A stretch of 42,464 nucleotides of DNA from positions 90,536 to 132,999 of the forward strand of contig JAKSRY010000004.1 of the NCBI GenBank assembly GCA_024403415.1. Reading direction: 5' to 3'. Of the stretch, positions 8,488 to 17,475 are shown one piece after another (position 1 is the stretch's first letter; each line of letters opens with the position of its first letter). This stretch comes from Lachnospiraceae bacterium. GTDB taxonomy: Bacteria > Bacillota > Clostridia > Lachnospirales > Lachnospiraceae. The position numbers and the translations under genes were made by a program. A model generated the notes under the pieces. It saw only the letters and a program-made list of their open reading frames with translations, made no database searches and was not told the origin of the DNA.

Positions 8488-9807
8488 ATGAAGAGCGGTA
8501 ATTTTACAGGTTGGCGTAGTGTATTTACATTCACCTTTGCGCAGGATACCAAAGGAAGATATAAGAAGACAACAATAGGTGTCGGACTTGCATTTTTAAT
8601 AGTTGGTGCCTTAATCAGCATTATTATGGCACTTGTTCAAAAGAGTGATGGTGAAACAGTATCACCCATCAATACGGTATATGTGATTAATAACAGTGAC
8701 ATAAAGGATTTGTCGTTTGATTCATTAAGTAATCAGAATAAGGATAAATATCCATCAATATCCTTTGAAAACACCGATAAAGATGAAATAGCTGTGTCAA
8801 ATTCAATAAATGAAGATAATAACCTGATTCTTAAAATTGAAAATAAGGATGAAGGTTTTAATGTCAGTGCCATTATTCCCAACAACAGTTCTTTGAGTAA
8901 TGGCGATGTGAGTGATTTGCTGGATGATTTATCAAATTCGATTGAAGAAAGCAAACTGATTTCTTCCGGAATTTCTCCACAGATGCTTGCAATTGCAATG
9001 AGTCATGTAAGTGTAAACAAGATTAATGCATCAGATAAGCAGCAGAGCGTTGGCGAGGAAGTACTTAATGAGCTGTTACCGATGATAATATCGATGCTTA
9101 TGTATTTCGTTATTCTCATATATGGTATGGCAATGGGAAATTCCGTAAGTGTTGAAAAAACCTCTAAGCTTATGGAAATGGTTCTTACAATGACTAGGCC
9201 GGCAGCATTGATATTCGGTAAGGTATTTGCGCTTACATCTGCAGCAATTATTCAGGTTCTTGTATGGATTGGCCTTTTCTCCGGAGGATTTCTTTTAGGA
9301 GATTACGTAGCAAAGACAGCTATTTATCCTGAATATGAAAACGTTATTCTTGAAGTTTTAAGTCTGTTAAAGGGTCAGACCAACGGAGTGGCTTTCAGTG
9401 CGGGCGCATTTGTTCTTATGGGAGTAACCATAATCGTAGGTATTTTGTTCTACTTCCTTCTTGCGGCATTGGTTGGATCTTTTGCACAAAAGACAGAAGA
9501 AGTTCAAAGTTACATGGGCATCTTCACAATATTGAGTGTTGCAGGTTTCATGGCTGTTGTCTATCTTCCAATGTCAGATGGAAATAAATGGGATACCCTT
9601 TTAAGAGCTGTTCCTTTCACGAGTGCATATATTTTACCTGCGGATATTCTTCTTGGAAAGGTAACCCTTGTAAGTGGATTTGTGTACATGCTTATACTGT
9701 TTGCATTTGCTCTGGTTGCAGTATTCCTTGCTGGAAAAATATATATGAATCAGCTCTTCCACAGAGGTGAATCTTTATTAAGTATACTTAAGAGAAAGTC
9801 AAAATAA
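8488..9807 (+). CDS. ABC-2 type permease (NatB-like), second subunit
   Basis: A 439-residue membrane protein that looks like a diverged paralogue of its upstream neighbour. Both start with an FxGWrxVFxFxF motif, have one N-terminal helix, an extracytoplasmic domain rich in D, N and S, and a helix bundle beginning with a block of the type MGNSVSVEKTSKLMEMVL. Two unequal permeases with one ATPase suggest a heterodimeric exporter. It starts 2 bases after the first permease and its stop overlaps the start of map by one base (TAATG), so translation is probably coupled. Confidence 0.87.
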   Translation: MKSGNFTGWRSVFTFTFAQDTKGRYKKTTIGVGLAFLIVGALISIIMALVQKSDGETVSPINTVYVINNSDIKDLSFDSLSNQNKDKYPSISFENTDKDEIAVSNSINEDNNLILKIENKDEGFNVSAIIPNNSSLSNGDVSDLLDDLSNSIEESKLISSGISPQMLAIAMSHVSVNKINASDKQQSVGEEVLNELLPMIISMLMYFVILIYGMAMGNSVSVEKTSKLMEMVLTMTRPAALIFGKVFALTSAAIIQVLVWIGLFSGGFLLGDYVAKTAIYPEYENVILEVLSLLKGQTNGVAFSAGAFVLMGVTIIVGILFYFLLAALVGSFAQKTEEVQSYMGIFTILSVAGFMAVVYLPMSDGNKWDTLLRAVPFTSAYILPADILLGKVTLVSGFVYMLILFAFALVAVFLAGKIYMNQLFHRGESLLSILKRKSK

Positions 9808-10676
9808 TGAAAATCGAAAGAAATGATCCATGCTGGTGTGGATCAGGAAAAAAATATAAATCCTGTCACTTAAATCAGGATAATAAGGTTAAGCAATATG
9901 AACTTCAGGGCCATATGGTGCCCACCAATGACCTTCTTAAAACTCCAAAAGATATAGAGGGTATAAGGGAGAGTTCAAAGATAAATATAGCAGTTCTTGA
10001 TGCCGTAGGTAAAATGATAGGGCCGGGAGTAACTACGCAGGAGATAGATGATCTTGTATATAATCTTACTACCTCAATGGGAGGAATTCCGGCACCGCTT
10101 AATTATGATGGATTTCCAAAGAGTGTATGTACTTCCATAAATGAGGTGGTGTGTCATGGTATTCCGGATCCTGACAGAGTGCTTGAGGATGGAGATATCA
10201 TAAATGTAGATGTTTCTACGATATACAAGGGCTATTTCTCCGATTCTTCGAGAATGTATATGATAGGAAATGTCAGCGAGGAAAAGAAAAAACTTGTACA
10301 GGTTACAAAAGAATGCGTGGAACTTGGTCTTCAGATGGTCAAACCATGGAACTTCCTTGGAGATATGGCAGATGTAATCAACAGACATGCGAAGGAAAAT
10401 GGCTACAGTGTTGTAGTTGAAATCGGAGGCCATGGCATAGGTCTTGAGTTTCACGAGGAGCCTTTTGTAAGCTATGTTACCGAGCCGGGAACCGAGATGC
10501 TTATGGTGCCGGGGATGGTGTTTACGATTGAACCGATGGTAAACATGGGAACAAGTGATATATTTGTAGATGAAGAAGATGACTGGACAGTATATACAGA
10601 CGATGGTCTGCCTTCTGCTCAGTGGGAAATAACAGTTCTTGTTACCGAAGATGGGCACGAGGTACTGACTTATTAA
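9807..10676 (+). CDS. map: Methionine aminopeptidase type I with N-terminal SEC-C zinc motif
   Basis: A 289-residue enzyme that removes the initiator methionine from new proteins. Residues 9-21 carry a SEC-C-type zinc motif (CWCGSGKKYKSCH), an extension known in some Firmicutes and actinobacterial enzymes that may help ribosome contact. The pita-bread catalytic domain follows, with all five metal ligands identifiable: D135, D146, H209 (GGHGIG), E242 (FTIEPM) and E274 (AQWEITVLV), plus the substrate-side H117 (VVCHGIPDP). The start codon overlaps the stop of the ABC permease by one base, so it is the last gene of that operon. A housekeeping gene behind an exporter is unusual but carries no evident functional link. 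Confidence 0.95.
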   Translation: MKIERNDPCWCGSGKKYKSCHLNQDNKVKQYELQGHMVPTNDLLKTPKDIEGIRESSKINIAVLDAVGKMIGPGVTTQEIDDLVYNLTTSMGGIPAPLNYDGFPKSVCTSINEVVCHGIPDPDRVLEDGDIINVDVSTIYKGYFSDSSRMYMIGNVSEEKKKLVQVTKECVELGLQMVKPWNFLGDMADVINRHAKENGYSVVVEIGGHGIGLEFHEEPFVSYVTEPGTEMLMVPGMVFTIEPMVNMGTSDIFVDEEDDWTVYTDDGLPSAQWEITVLVTEDGHEVLTY

Positions 10677-10683
10677 ATGATAC

Positions 10684-10724
10684 AGGGATTGTTGAAGTTC
10701 ATGGAACGAAACAATCCCTTGATA
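10684..10724 (+). terminator. Hairpin after map, likely weak terminator
   Basis: AGGGATTGTT (10684-10693) and AACAATCCCT (10710-10719) form ten perfect pairs with a 16-base loop, 8 bases after the map stop. The T-run is interrupted (TTGATACTTTT), so termination may be partial. Its position shows that the in-frame upstream ATG at 10677 is not the glpK start. Confidence 0.55.
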
Positions 10725-10760
10725 CTTTTAGGCGATAAAAATATATATGCAGGTGATGAT

Positions 10761-12248
10761 ATGGGTAAATGTATTCTTTCCCTTGACCAGGGAACAACAA
10801 GTTCAAGAGCAATAATTTTTGATAAAGAGGGTAACATTTTAAGTGTTGCGCAGAAGGAATTTACCCAGTATTATCCAAATCCCGGATGGGTTGAACATGA
10901 TCCTAAGGAAATATGGTCGGGACAGATAGGAGTGGCAATTGAAGCACTAACCAAAATAAGCCTTAATTATTCAGATATTGAGGCCATTGGAATTACAAAC
11001 CAGAGAGAAACAACAATAATCTGGGATCGTAAAACAGGTGAACCTGTTTATAATGCCATAGTATGGCAGTGCAGAAGAACCTCGGATGCCGTAGACGAGC
11101 TCGTAGCCAAGGGTTATACAGAAATGATTAAAAAGAAAACAGGACTTATTCCTGATCCTTATTTCAGCGCCAGCAAAATTGCCTGGATACTGGATAATGT
11201 TGAGGGAGTAAGAGAACGTGCACAAAAAGGTGAACTGGCCTTTGGAACTGTGGATACCTGGCTTGTCTGGAATCTTACAGGTGGAAAAGTTCATGTTACC
11301 GACTATACAAATGCTTCAAGAACCATGTTATTCAATATTCATGAGAAGAAATGGGATAAGGAATTGCTTGAATTGTTTGATATTCCTGAAAGTCTGTTGC
11401 CAGAGGTTAAGCCTTCGAGCTGTATCTTCGGATATTCTGATCTGCTTGGAAACGTTCCGATTTCCGGAATCGCAGGAGACCAGCAGGCAGCTCTGTTTGG
11501 TCAGTGCTGTTTTGAAAAGGGTCAGGTGAAAAATACATATGGAACGGGCTGCTTCCTGCTTATGAATACAGGAAAAGAGCCTATTGATTCAGATAATGGT
11601 CTGCTGACAACCATAGCGGCAGGTGACAGCGATAACGTTGACTATGCATTGGAGGGTTCGGTCTTTGTGGCAGGAGCAGCGGTTCAATGGCTTCGTGATG
11701 GTATTAAAATGATCAGTTCAGCATCAGAAACATATGATTATGCCAAAAAGGTCGAAGATACAGAGAATGTGTATATAGTACCCGCTTTTGCAGGTCTCGG
11801 TGCGCCTTACTGGAATCCGCATGCAAGGGGAACAATTGTAGGAATAACAAGAGGCTGTACGAAGGAACATCTGGTCAGAGCTACTCTGGAATCAATTGCA
11901 TATCAGACCTTTGATGTCCTTAAATCTATGGAAGAGGATGTAAAAGTAAAGATTAGTGATTTGAAAGTGGATGGAGGGGCATCGGCAAATGACTTTTTAC
12001 TCCAGTTTCAGTCAGATATTCTCGAAACGTCGGTCAGAAGACCTGAATGTATAGAGACCACTGCCCTTGGAGCTGCTTACCTTGCAGGTCTTGCCACCGG
12101 TTATTATACAAGTCTTGAAGATATTAAAAAGAATTGGAATGAGAGCAGTCACTTTAAGAGCAGTATGCCTGAACTTCAGAGAGAAAAGCTGCTTAAAGGA
12201 TGGAGAAAAGCTGTAAAATGTGCTTTGGTCTGGGCAGAAAGTGATTGA
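10761..12248 (+). CDS. glpK: Glycerol kinase
   Basis: A 495-residue FGGY-family kinase that phosphorylates glycerol with ATP to sn-glycerol 3-phosphate. The N-terminal phosphate-binding motif [15 protein letters not shown], the WVEHDP segment, the SRTMLFNI block and the second-domain [13 protein letters not shown] with the catalytic Asp are all present, and the length equals the family norm. ATG 10761 ([11 protein letters not shown]) is chosen over 10677 because the longer frame runs through a hairpin and because family proteins begin here; AGGTGAT lies 5-10 bases upstream. The segment before GIAGDQQ ([17 protein letters not shown]) lacks the histidine that PTS HPr phosphorylates in enterococcal GlpK, so that control is probably absent. 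No glycerol facilitator or glycerol-3-phosphate dehydrogenase gene is adjacent. Confidence 0.96.
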   Translation: MGKCILSLDQGTTSSRAIIFDKEGNILSVAQKEFTQYYPNPGWVEHDPKEIWSGQIGVAIEALTKISLNYSDIEAIGITNQRETTIIWDRKTGEPVYNAIVWQCRRTSDAVDELVAKGYTEMIKKKTGLIPDPYFSASKIAWILDNVEGVRERAQKGELAFGTVDTWLVWNLTGGKVHVTDYTNASRTMLFNIHEKKWDKELLELFDIPESLLPEVKPSSCIFGYSDLLGNVPISGIAGDQQAALFGQCCFEKGQVKNTYGTGCFLLMNTGKEPIDSDNGLLTTIAAGDSDNVDYALEGSVFVAGAAVQWLRDGIKMISSASETYDYAKKVEDTENVYIVPAFAGLGAPYWNPHARGTIVGITRGCTKEHLVRATLESIAYQTFDVLKSMEEDVKVKISDLKVDGGASANDFLLQFQSDILETSVRRPECIETTALGAAYLAGLATGYYTSLEDIKKNWNESSHFKSSMPELQREKLLKGWRKAVKCALVWAESD

Positions 12249-12342
12249 CTTCTTGCACATATCAATCCTATGTGATACACTAAATCGTGGTATGGTATGA
12301 AAAATTGGACACAAGATTTTGTGATTATTACGAGGTACATCC

Positions 12343-15303
12343 ATGGGTGATAAATACGAAAATAAAGTTAAAATAGATGAAATTAAGTCTTTAATATCTA
12401 ATGGTGAATTTGAATCAGCAATTAATATTGCTGAGACTGTTGACTGGTCGACGATAAAGAATATTCCTACTCTTGGAATGATAAGTGATTTATATAAGAT
12501 GGCTCATATGTTTGAAAAGAGCCGTTCTATTTTATATATTGCGTACGACAAGCAAAAAAGTCGTCCTATCTTAAAATCTCTCTGTGAATTATCAATTGAA
12601 TTGGGTGATTTACTGAACGCGATTGAATACTATAAGGAATTCAGACAGATTGCGCCCAATGACTCTAATGTTTTTATCCTGAAATACAAAATATATAAGG
12701 CTCAAAATATAAGTATTGAAGAGCAGATTCAGGTTCTTGAAGAGTTAAAAGAGCATGATTTCATGCCAAAATGGTCATATGAGCTTGCTAATCTTTATAG
12801 AAAAGCAGGTATGGCTAATAAATGTGTTGAAGAATGTAATTATCTTATACTTTGGGCTGTTGATGGAAAGTATGCAATTAAGGCATATGAATTAAAGGCT
12901 CAGTATGAACCACTTAATGAAAGAGAAACATTTAACTATGAACTTCTTAGACAGGCTGGTGGTGAATTAAATATTCAGTATTCCTTAAAGGAAGAAGTTA
13001 AAAGAAAAGAGCAACCTAAGGAATTTTCGGTTGGTCAGGATATAAGCCCATATAATACGCAGAATCTTCAGGCTGTTGTGGCTGAGGGTGTTCAGGATTA
13101 TATGAATCCGACTATGCCGATAGACCTTCAGTCAGCTCCTGTTCCTATGACAAGAGAAGAGGCAATTGCTCTTGATGAGACAGCATTAAACAGTGAAGAA
13201 GATGATTCGGATTTAATGGTTACACAGATGTATAATCCGGTTATGCCTGAGGCTCCTGTGGGACAGGAACTTGAAGGTCAGCAGGAAATTCCTGTGACTC
13301 TTTCAGATACAGATGTTCTCGGAGATGCAACCACTGTTATGGCATCACAGATTCTTAGTGACAAAGTTCAGGAAGAGTATACACTTAATACAGATACAGA
13401 TGAGATTAAGCCTATTACGGGAGAACTGCCTGTCAGTCAGATAGCTGATGAAATTCCTCAGGATGCACAGGATGTTCAGAATGAATATGTTTATCAGACT
13501 ACCTATTTCAATCCGGGAACTCAGTATTCTACCAATAATCTGAGTAATACAGGTATTATTGAAACATTCCATAAGCCGTCTAATTTTGATGAGATCCTTT
13601 CACAGGGATCTGATGGACAGATAAGCTTTGTAGTTCCTGAGAATAATACTGTTGAAAGACAGATTACCGGTCAGATCAGCATTGACGATGTAATGCTTGA
13701 GTGGGAACGGAAGAAGAAAGAAAACGAAGCTAAACGAGTTGCTGAAATAAAAGACAGAATCAAGCAGCAGACAAGTTCATTGCTTGATGATTTTGATGAA
13801 TCAACAAAATCAGGATTACTTGCGCAGATTGAAAATGCGATGATTAATGCTGCATTGAAGGAAGAGCATGACAAGCTTGTTGCTTCAAGACCGAAGCAGA
13901 TTAAGGTTTCAGATATTGATAAGGCTGACGTTGCACAGAACAAGCCTGTACCTGTACAGCAGGAGACTCCGGTTGAGATAATTCCTGATGAAGAGGGAAT
14001 TGAGGAAATTGAAGAAATACTTGATTCTACAGCAGAGTTGGATAATATTGTAATTCCTGAAGAAATACTGACAGCTGATAAATCGAAGGCTGAAGAGGTT
14101 TCAAAGGAAGAAGTTGCGGCTGTTGAAGCACCTGTAATAGCAGAAGCACCGCAGGTGGCTGAAGAACCTGCAACAGAAGAAGCACCACAGGCAGTCGAGG
14201 AACCTGCAGCAGCAGAGGCACCACAGGCAGTCGAAGAACCTGCAGCAGCAGAGGCACCGCAGGCAGTTGAAGAACCTGCAGCAGAGGCACCGCAGGCAGT
14301 CGAAGAACCTGTAGCAGCAGAAGCACCGCAGGCAGTCGAAGAACCTGCAGCAGCAGAAGCACCACAGGCAGTCGAAGAACCTGCAGCAGCAGAGGCACCG
14401 CAGGCAGTTGAAGAACCTGCAGCAGTAGAAGCACCACAGGTAACAGTTGTCCCCGCGGAGGTTGAAGCACCGCAGACGGCTAATGGAACTAAGTCAGCCA
14501 ATCCACCTGTTAACGCACCTCAAAAGAGAAAATCTGAACCTTCTAACAGAACAAGAAGAATGAGCGATTCAGAAAAGGAACATTTTTCTGCTTTTGTTAA
14601 CCAGCGTGGAACAGAGAAACAGTTAATTAATATTCTTGATAATGTTACACTTGCACCATATACGGGTAATATTCTTGTTTCTGCAGAAGAAATTAGTGAA
14701 GTAACAACATTTTCAAAGTTACTGATACAGGAAATAGCATCAGCAGATTCCAACTTCACCGGAAAGGTTGCTCAGATTTCCGGCGAAAGTCTTAACAGAA
14801 AAGATATTAAAGAAGCTATTGAGAAGGTTAAGAATGGAGCTCTTATTATATCAGAGCCGGAACAGCTCAAGAAAAAGACAGTAGAGTCTCTTGTACAGGA
14901 ACTCAACCGTGACGATATCGGTGTTATTATTGTAATCGAGGGTTATGCAGACATTCTTGATATGCTTGTTGAGAAGAATGCAGGACTTGCAGAAGCCTTT
15001 AATCTCAGAATTGACCTGAAAGCTTTTGATGACAAGACTCTTGTTGAATATGGTAAGAGCTATGCATATGACAGAGAGTATGTCATAGATGAACTTGGTT
15101 CTCTTGCTCTTCATACAAGAATTGCAGAGATGCAGACTGCAGATCACGAGGTAACACTTGCAGAGATAGAAGAGTTGGTAGAAGATGCAATCTATTATGC
15201 CAATAAAAAGACACCGACACACTTCTTTGATATTTTGTTTGGCAAGAGATATGACGAGCAGGATATGATAGTTTTACGTGAAAAGGATTTCATGCATTAT
15301 TAA
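12343..15303 (+). CDS. TPR protein with EAPQAVEEP repeat tract and degenerate AAA+-like C-terminus
   Basis: I do not know a named family for this 986-residue protein. Residues 1-220 form helical TPR-like pairs (KVKIDEIKSLISNGEFESAI and following). Residues 225-600 are an acidic, low-complexity linker with a Lys/Arg/Glu coiled-coil stretch (about 445-525). Residues 601-712 are tandem EAPQAVEEPAAA units. Residues 735-986 look like an AAA+ domain of the SpoVK/CbxX type with lost nucleotide motifs: where Walker A is expected there is GNILVSAEEISEVTTF (from 775), and at the Walker B position GALIISEPEQL (832-842); the later IIVIEGYADILDMLVEKNAG and GLAEAFNLRIDL match the post-Walker-B region and the lid. 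No signal peptide or membrane helix is seen, so it is probably cytoplasmic. The gene lies 18 bases upstream of glgB without a terminator between them. Confidence 0.75.
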   Translation: MGDKYENKVKIDEIKSLISNGEFESAINIAETVDWSTIKNIPTLGMISDLYKMAHMFEKSRSILYIAYDKQKSRPILKSLCELSIELGDLLNAIEYYKEFRQIAPNDSNVFILKYKIYKAQNISIEEQIQVLEELKEHDFMPKWSYELANLYRKAGMANKCVEECNYLILWAVDGKYAIKAYELKAQYEPLNERETFNYELLRQAGGELNIQYSLKEEVKRKEQPKEFSVGQDISPYNTQNLQAVVAEGVQDYMNPTMPIDLQSAPVPMTREEAIALDETALNSEEDDSDLMVTQMYNPVMPEAPVGQELEGQQEIPVTLSDTDVLGDATTVMASQILSDKVQEEYTLNTDTDEIKPITGELPVSQIADEIPQDAQDVQNEYVYQTTYFNPGTQYSTNNLSNTGIIETFHKPSNFDEILSQGSDGQISFVVPENNTVERQITGQISIDDVMLEWERKKKENEAKRVAEIKDRIKQQTSSLLDDFDESTKSGLLAQIENAMINAALKEEHDKLVASRPKQIKVSDIDKADVAQNKPVPVQQETPVEIIPDEEGIEEIEEILDSTAELDNIVIPEEILTADKSKAEEVSKEEVAAVEAPVIAEAPQVAEEPATEEAPQAVEEPAAAEAPQAVEEPAAAEAPQAVEEPAAEAPQAVEEPVAAEAPQAVEEPAAAEAPQAVEEPAAAEAPQAVEEPAAVEAPQVTVVPAEVEAPQTANGTKSANPPVNAPQKRKSEPSNRTRRMSDSEKEHFSAFVNQRGTEKQLINILDNVTLAPYTGNILVSAEEISEVTTFSKLLIQEIASADSNFTGKVAQISGESLNRKDIKEAIEKVKNGALIISEPEQLKKKTVESLVQELNRDDIGVIIVIEGYADILDMLVEKNAGLAEAFNLRIDLKAFDDKTLVEYGKSYAYDREYVIDELGSLALHTRIAEMQTADHEVTLAEIEELVEDAIYYANKKTPTHFFDILFGKRYDEQDMIVLREKDFMHY
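14143..14480 (+). repeat. Tandem 33-36-bp coding repeat (EAPQAVEEP units)
   Basis: Seven units carry exact EAPQAVEEP, with spacers of two or three residues (AA, AAA or AAV), flanked by diverged units (EAPQVAEEPATE before, EAPQVTVVPAEV and EAPQT after). At the DNA level the units differ mainly by synonymous changes (GTC/GTT, CCA/CCG, GAG/GAA). One unit is a residue shorter. The tract is GC-richer than its surroundings and could change length by slippage or recombination. Confidence 0.95.
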
Positions 15304-15321
15304 TAAATTGGGGGAAACAAA

Positions 15322-17379
15322 ATGGCAGTAAAAACTACAACAGCTAAAAGCGAAAAAAAGCCTGCAGCAAATAGTAATAGTAAAGCAAAAGCAGCTCCAA
15401 AGGCTGCAGCGCCTAAGAAAGCGGCCTCAAAGACCACAACTTCAAAGGCAGCACCAAAAAAAGAAGCTGTTACTGTTAAGAGCAGAGATAAGGTATTTAT
15501 TTCTGAAGCAGACCAGTATCTTTTTGGACAGGGAATGCACTACGAAATATACGAAAAGCTCGGAGCACATCTTTCATGTGAGAATGGCGTTGATGGTGTT
15601 TATTTTGGTGTATGGGCACCAAATGCCAAGGAAGTATATGTTTTCGGTGATTTCAACGGATGGGACGAAAAGGCTAATAAGCTTAATAAACTGGGTCCCG
15701 GAGGAATTCACTCTCTCTTTGTTCCAAATGCAAAAGAAGGACAGTTTTATAAATATATAATTCATACAGCAGAAGGAGAGGTTCTTTACAAATCAGATCC
15801 TTTTGGCAACTCACAGGAACTTCGTCCCGGAACTGCTTCAAAGATTGTAGACTTGAATAACTATGTGTGGTCTGATTCTGAATGGGTTGAAGCCCGTAAG
15901 AATAAGGATCCAAATCATGAACCCCTGGCTATATATGAATGTCATATAGGATCATGGATGAGACATCCACTTCCTGAAGAGAAGGGATTTTATAATTATC
16001 GTGAATTTGCAGACAGAATAATTGATTATCTTAAGGAAATGAAATATACCCACATAGAGCTTATGGGTATTGCAGAATATCCTTTTGATGGAAGCTGGGG
16101 ATATCAGGTTACCGGATATTATGCTCCAACATCAAGATACGGAACACCTCAGGATTTCATGTATCTTATTGATAAGCTTCATGAAAATGGTATAGGGGTT
16201 ATCCTTGACTGGGTACCTGCACACTTTGCAACAGATGCTCATGGATTAGGAAAGTTCGATGGTCAGTGTATTTTTGAACATCCGGACCCAAGAAAGGGAG
16301 AACATCCTGACTGGGGTACAAAGATATTCAACTATGAAAAGACTGAGGTTAAGAACTTCCTTATTGCAAATGTGTTATTTATGATAAGAAAGTTCCATAT
16401 TGACGGAATCAGAGTAGATGCAGTTGCATCAATGCTGTACCTTGATTATGGTAAAAAGGATGGACAGTGGTGTCCAAATAAGTACGGCGGAAATGAAAAT
16501 CTTGATGCAATTGAGTTCTTTAAGCATATGAATTCTGTTGTTCATGGTTATTATCCGGGATTTTTGACTATAGCAGAAGAGTCTACTGCCTGGCCTAAGA
16601 TTACAGGTGATGTTAATGACAATGGTCTTGGGTTCAACTTTAAGTGGAATATGGGATGGATGCATGACTTCTGTGAGTACATGAAGCTCGATCCATTCTT
16701 CAGAAAAGATAATCATTATGGCATGACTTTTGCAATGAGCTATAATGAATCCGAAAATTATATTCTTCCTCTTTCACATGATGAGGTTGTTCATCTTAAG
16801 TGTTCAATGGTAGAAAAAATGCCCGGTTATAAGGTTGATAAGTATGCTAACTTAAGATGCGGATATGCATTTATGTTTGGACATTGCGGAAAGAAGCTTC
16901 TGTTCATGGGACAGGATTTTGGTCAGGAGAGAGAGTGGTCAGAAGAAAGAGAACTTGACTGGTTCCTTCTTGCGGAGAATCTCAATAAGGGTCTTCACGA
17001 CTATACAAAAGAACTTCTTGAAATATACAGAAAATATAAGTGTATGTATGAGTTTGATAACTGTTGGAAGGGCTTTGAGTGGCTCAACTGTGATGATAAA
17101 GACAGAAGCACCTACAGTTTCGTACGTCGCTCATCAGACGGAAAGAACTCATTAATGTTCGTTATAAATATGACACCTATGAGATGGGACGGATATAAGC
17201 TTGGAGTACCTACAGATAAGAAGATGACATTACTTCTTAATTCTGACGATCCCAAGTTTGCAGGAAATGGTGAGAAAGTTAGGAAAACACTTACTCCTGT
17301 TGAAGAGAACTGTGATTACAAGGATTATGCAGTTACTCTTGATATTCCTCCTTTCACAGCTTTGGTTTATAAATTTTAA
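15322..17379 (+). CDS. glgB: 1,4-alpha-glucan (glycogen) branching enzyme with Lys/Ala-rich N-terminal tail
   Basis: A 685-residue GH13/CBM48 enzyme that makes alpha-1,6 branches in glycogen. Residues 1-53 are a Lys/Ala/Thr/Pro-rich basic tail. A CBM48 domain follows (GVYFGVWAPNAKEVYVFGDF at about 92-111, then NGW), then the catalytic barrel. The nucleophile is D366 (DGIRVDAVASMLY), the acid/base E419 (TIAEEST) and the third acidic residue D487 (LPLSHDEVVH). The C-terminal beta domain ends TLDIPPFTALVYKF. The start has GGGGGA upstream and lies 18 bases after the TPR/repeat protein gene, so the two are probably co-transcribed. The catalytic part has normal length; only the tail is extra. Confidence 0.95.
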   Translation: MAVKTTTAKSEKKPAANSNSKAKAAPKAAAPKKAASKTTTSKAAPKKEAVTVKSRDKVFISEADQYLFGQGMHYEIYEKLGAHLSCENGVDGVYFGVWAPNAKEVYVFGDFNGWDEKANKLNKLGPGGIHSLFVPNAKEGQFYKYIIHTAEGEVLYKSDPFGNSQELRPGTASKIVDLNNYVWSDSEWVEARKNKDPNHEPLAIYECHIGSWMRHPLPEEKGFYNYREFADRIIDYLKEMKYTHIELMGIAEYPFDGSWGYQVTGYYAPTSRYGTPQDFMYLIDKLHENGIGVILDWVPAHFATDAHGLGKFDGQCIFEHPDPRKGEHPDWGTKIFNYEKTEVKNFLIANVLFMIRKFHIDGIRVDAVASMLYLDYGKKDGQWCPNKYGGNENLDAIEFFKHMNSVVHGYYPGFLTIAEESTAWPKITGDVNDNGLGFNFKWNMGWMHDFCEYMKLDPFFRKDNHYGMTFAMSYNESENYILPLSHDEVVHLKCSMVEKMPGYKVDKYANLRCGYAFMFGHCGKKLLFMGQDFGQEREWSEERELDWFLLAENLNKGLHDYTKELLEIYRKYKCMYEFDNCWKGFEWLNCDDKDRSTYSFVRRSSDGKNSLMFVINMTPMRWDGYKLGVPTDKKMTLLLNSDDPKFAGNGEKVRKTLTPVEENCDYKDYAVTLDIPPFTALVYKF

Positions 17380-17422
17380 TCAGGCATACGGGTTAAGAAA
17401 ATTTAATAATATGTCGAAATAT

Positions 17423-17452
17423 AGGGTGAATGCAAAAGCATTCGCCCTTTTT
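17423..17452 (+). terminator. Rho-independent terminator after glgB
   Basis: AGGGTGAATGC (17423-17433) and GCATTCGCCCT (17438-17448) pair with one T-G wobble around AAAA and run into five Ts. It separates the glgB unit from the flagellar genes. Confidence 0.93.
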
Positions 17453-17475
17453 GATTGTTATGGTGGGTGGAACTT

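Noticed and set aside
10074-10658. Minus-strand open frame of 194 codons opposite map
   Set aside because: Lies wholly within a clear methionine aminopeptidase gene; the translation looks random, with no family match.
10677-10760. Upstream extension of glpK to ATG 10677
   Set aside because: The extra 28 codons run through a stem-loop and do not occur in the family; [11 protein letters not shown] at 10761 is the standard start.
14027-14470. Second minus-strand open frame (Leu/Val/Pro-rich)
   Set aside because: Also a by-product of the same repeat tract in another frame.
14143-14480. CRISPR array or minisatellite outside genes
   Set aside because: The tract keeps the reading frame and codes for a regular peptide, with no spacers.
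13671-14501. Minus-strand open frame of 276 codons (Ser/Ala/Gly/Cys-rich)
   Set aside because: It mirrors the EAPQAVEEP repeats of the plus-strand gene; composition is repetitive, there is no ribosome binding site, and the other strand is clearly coding.
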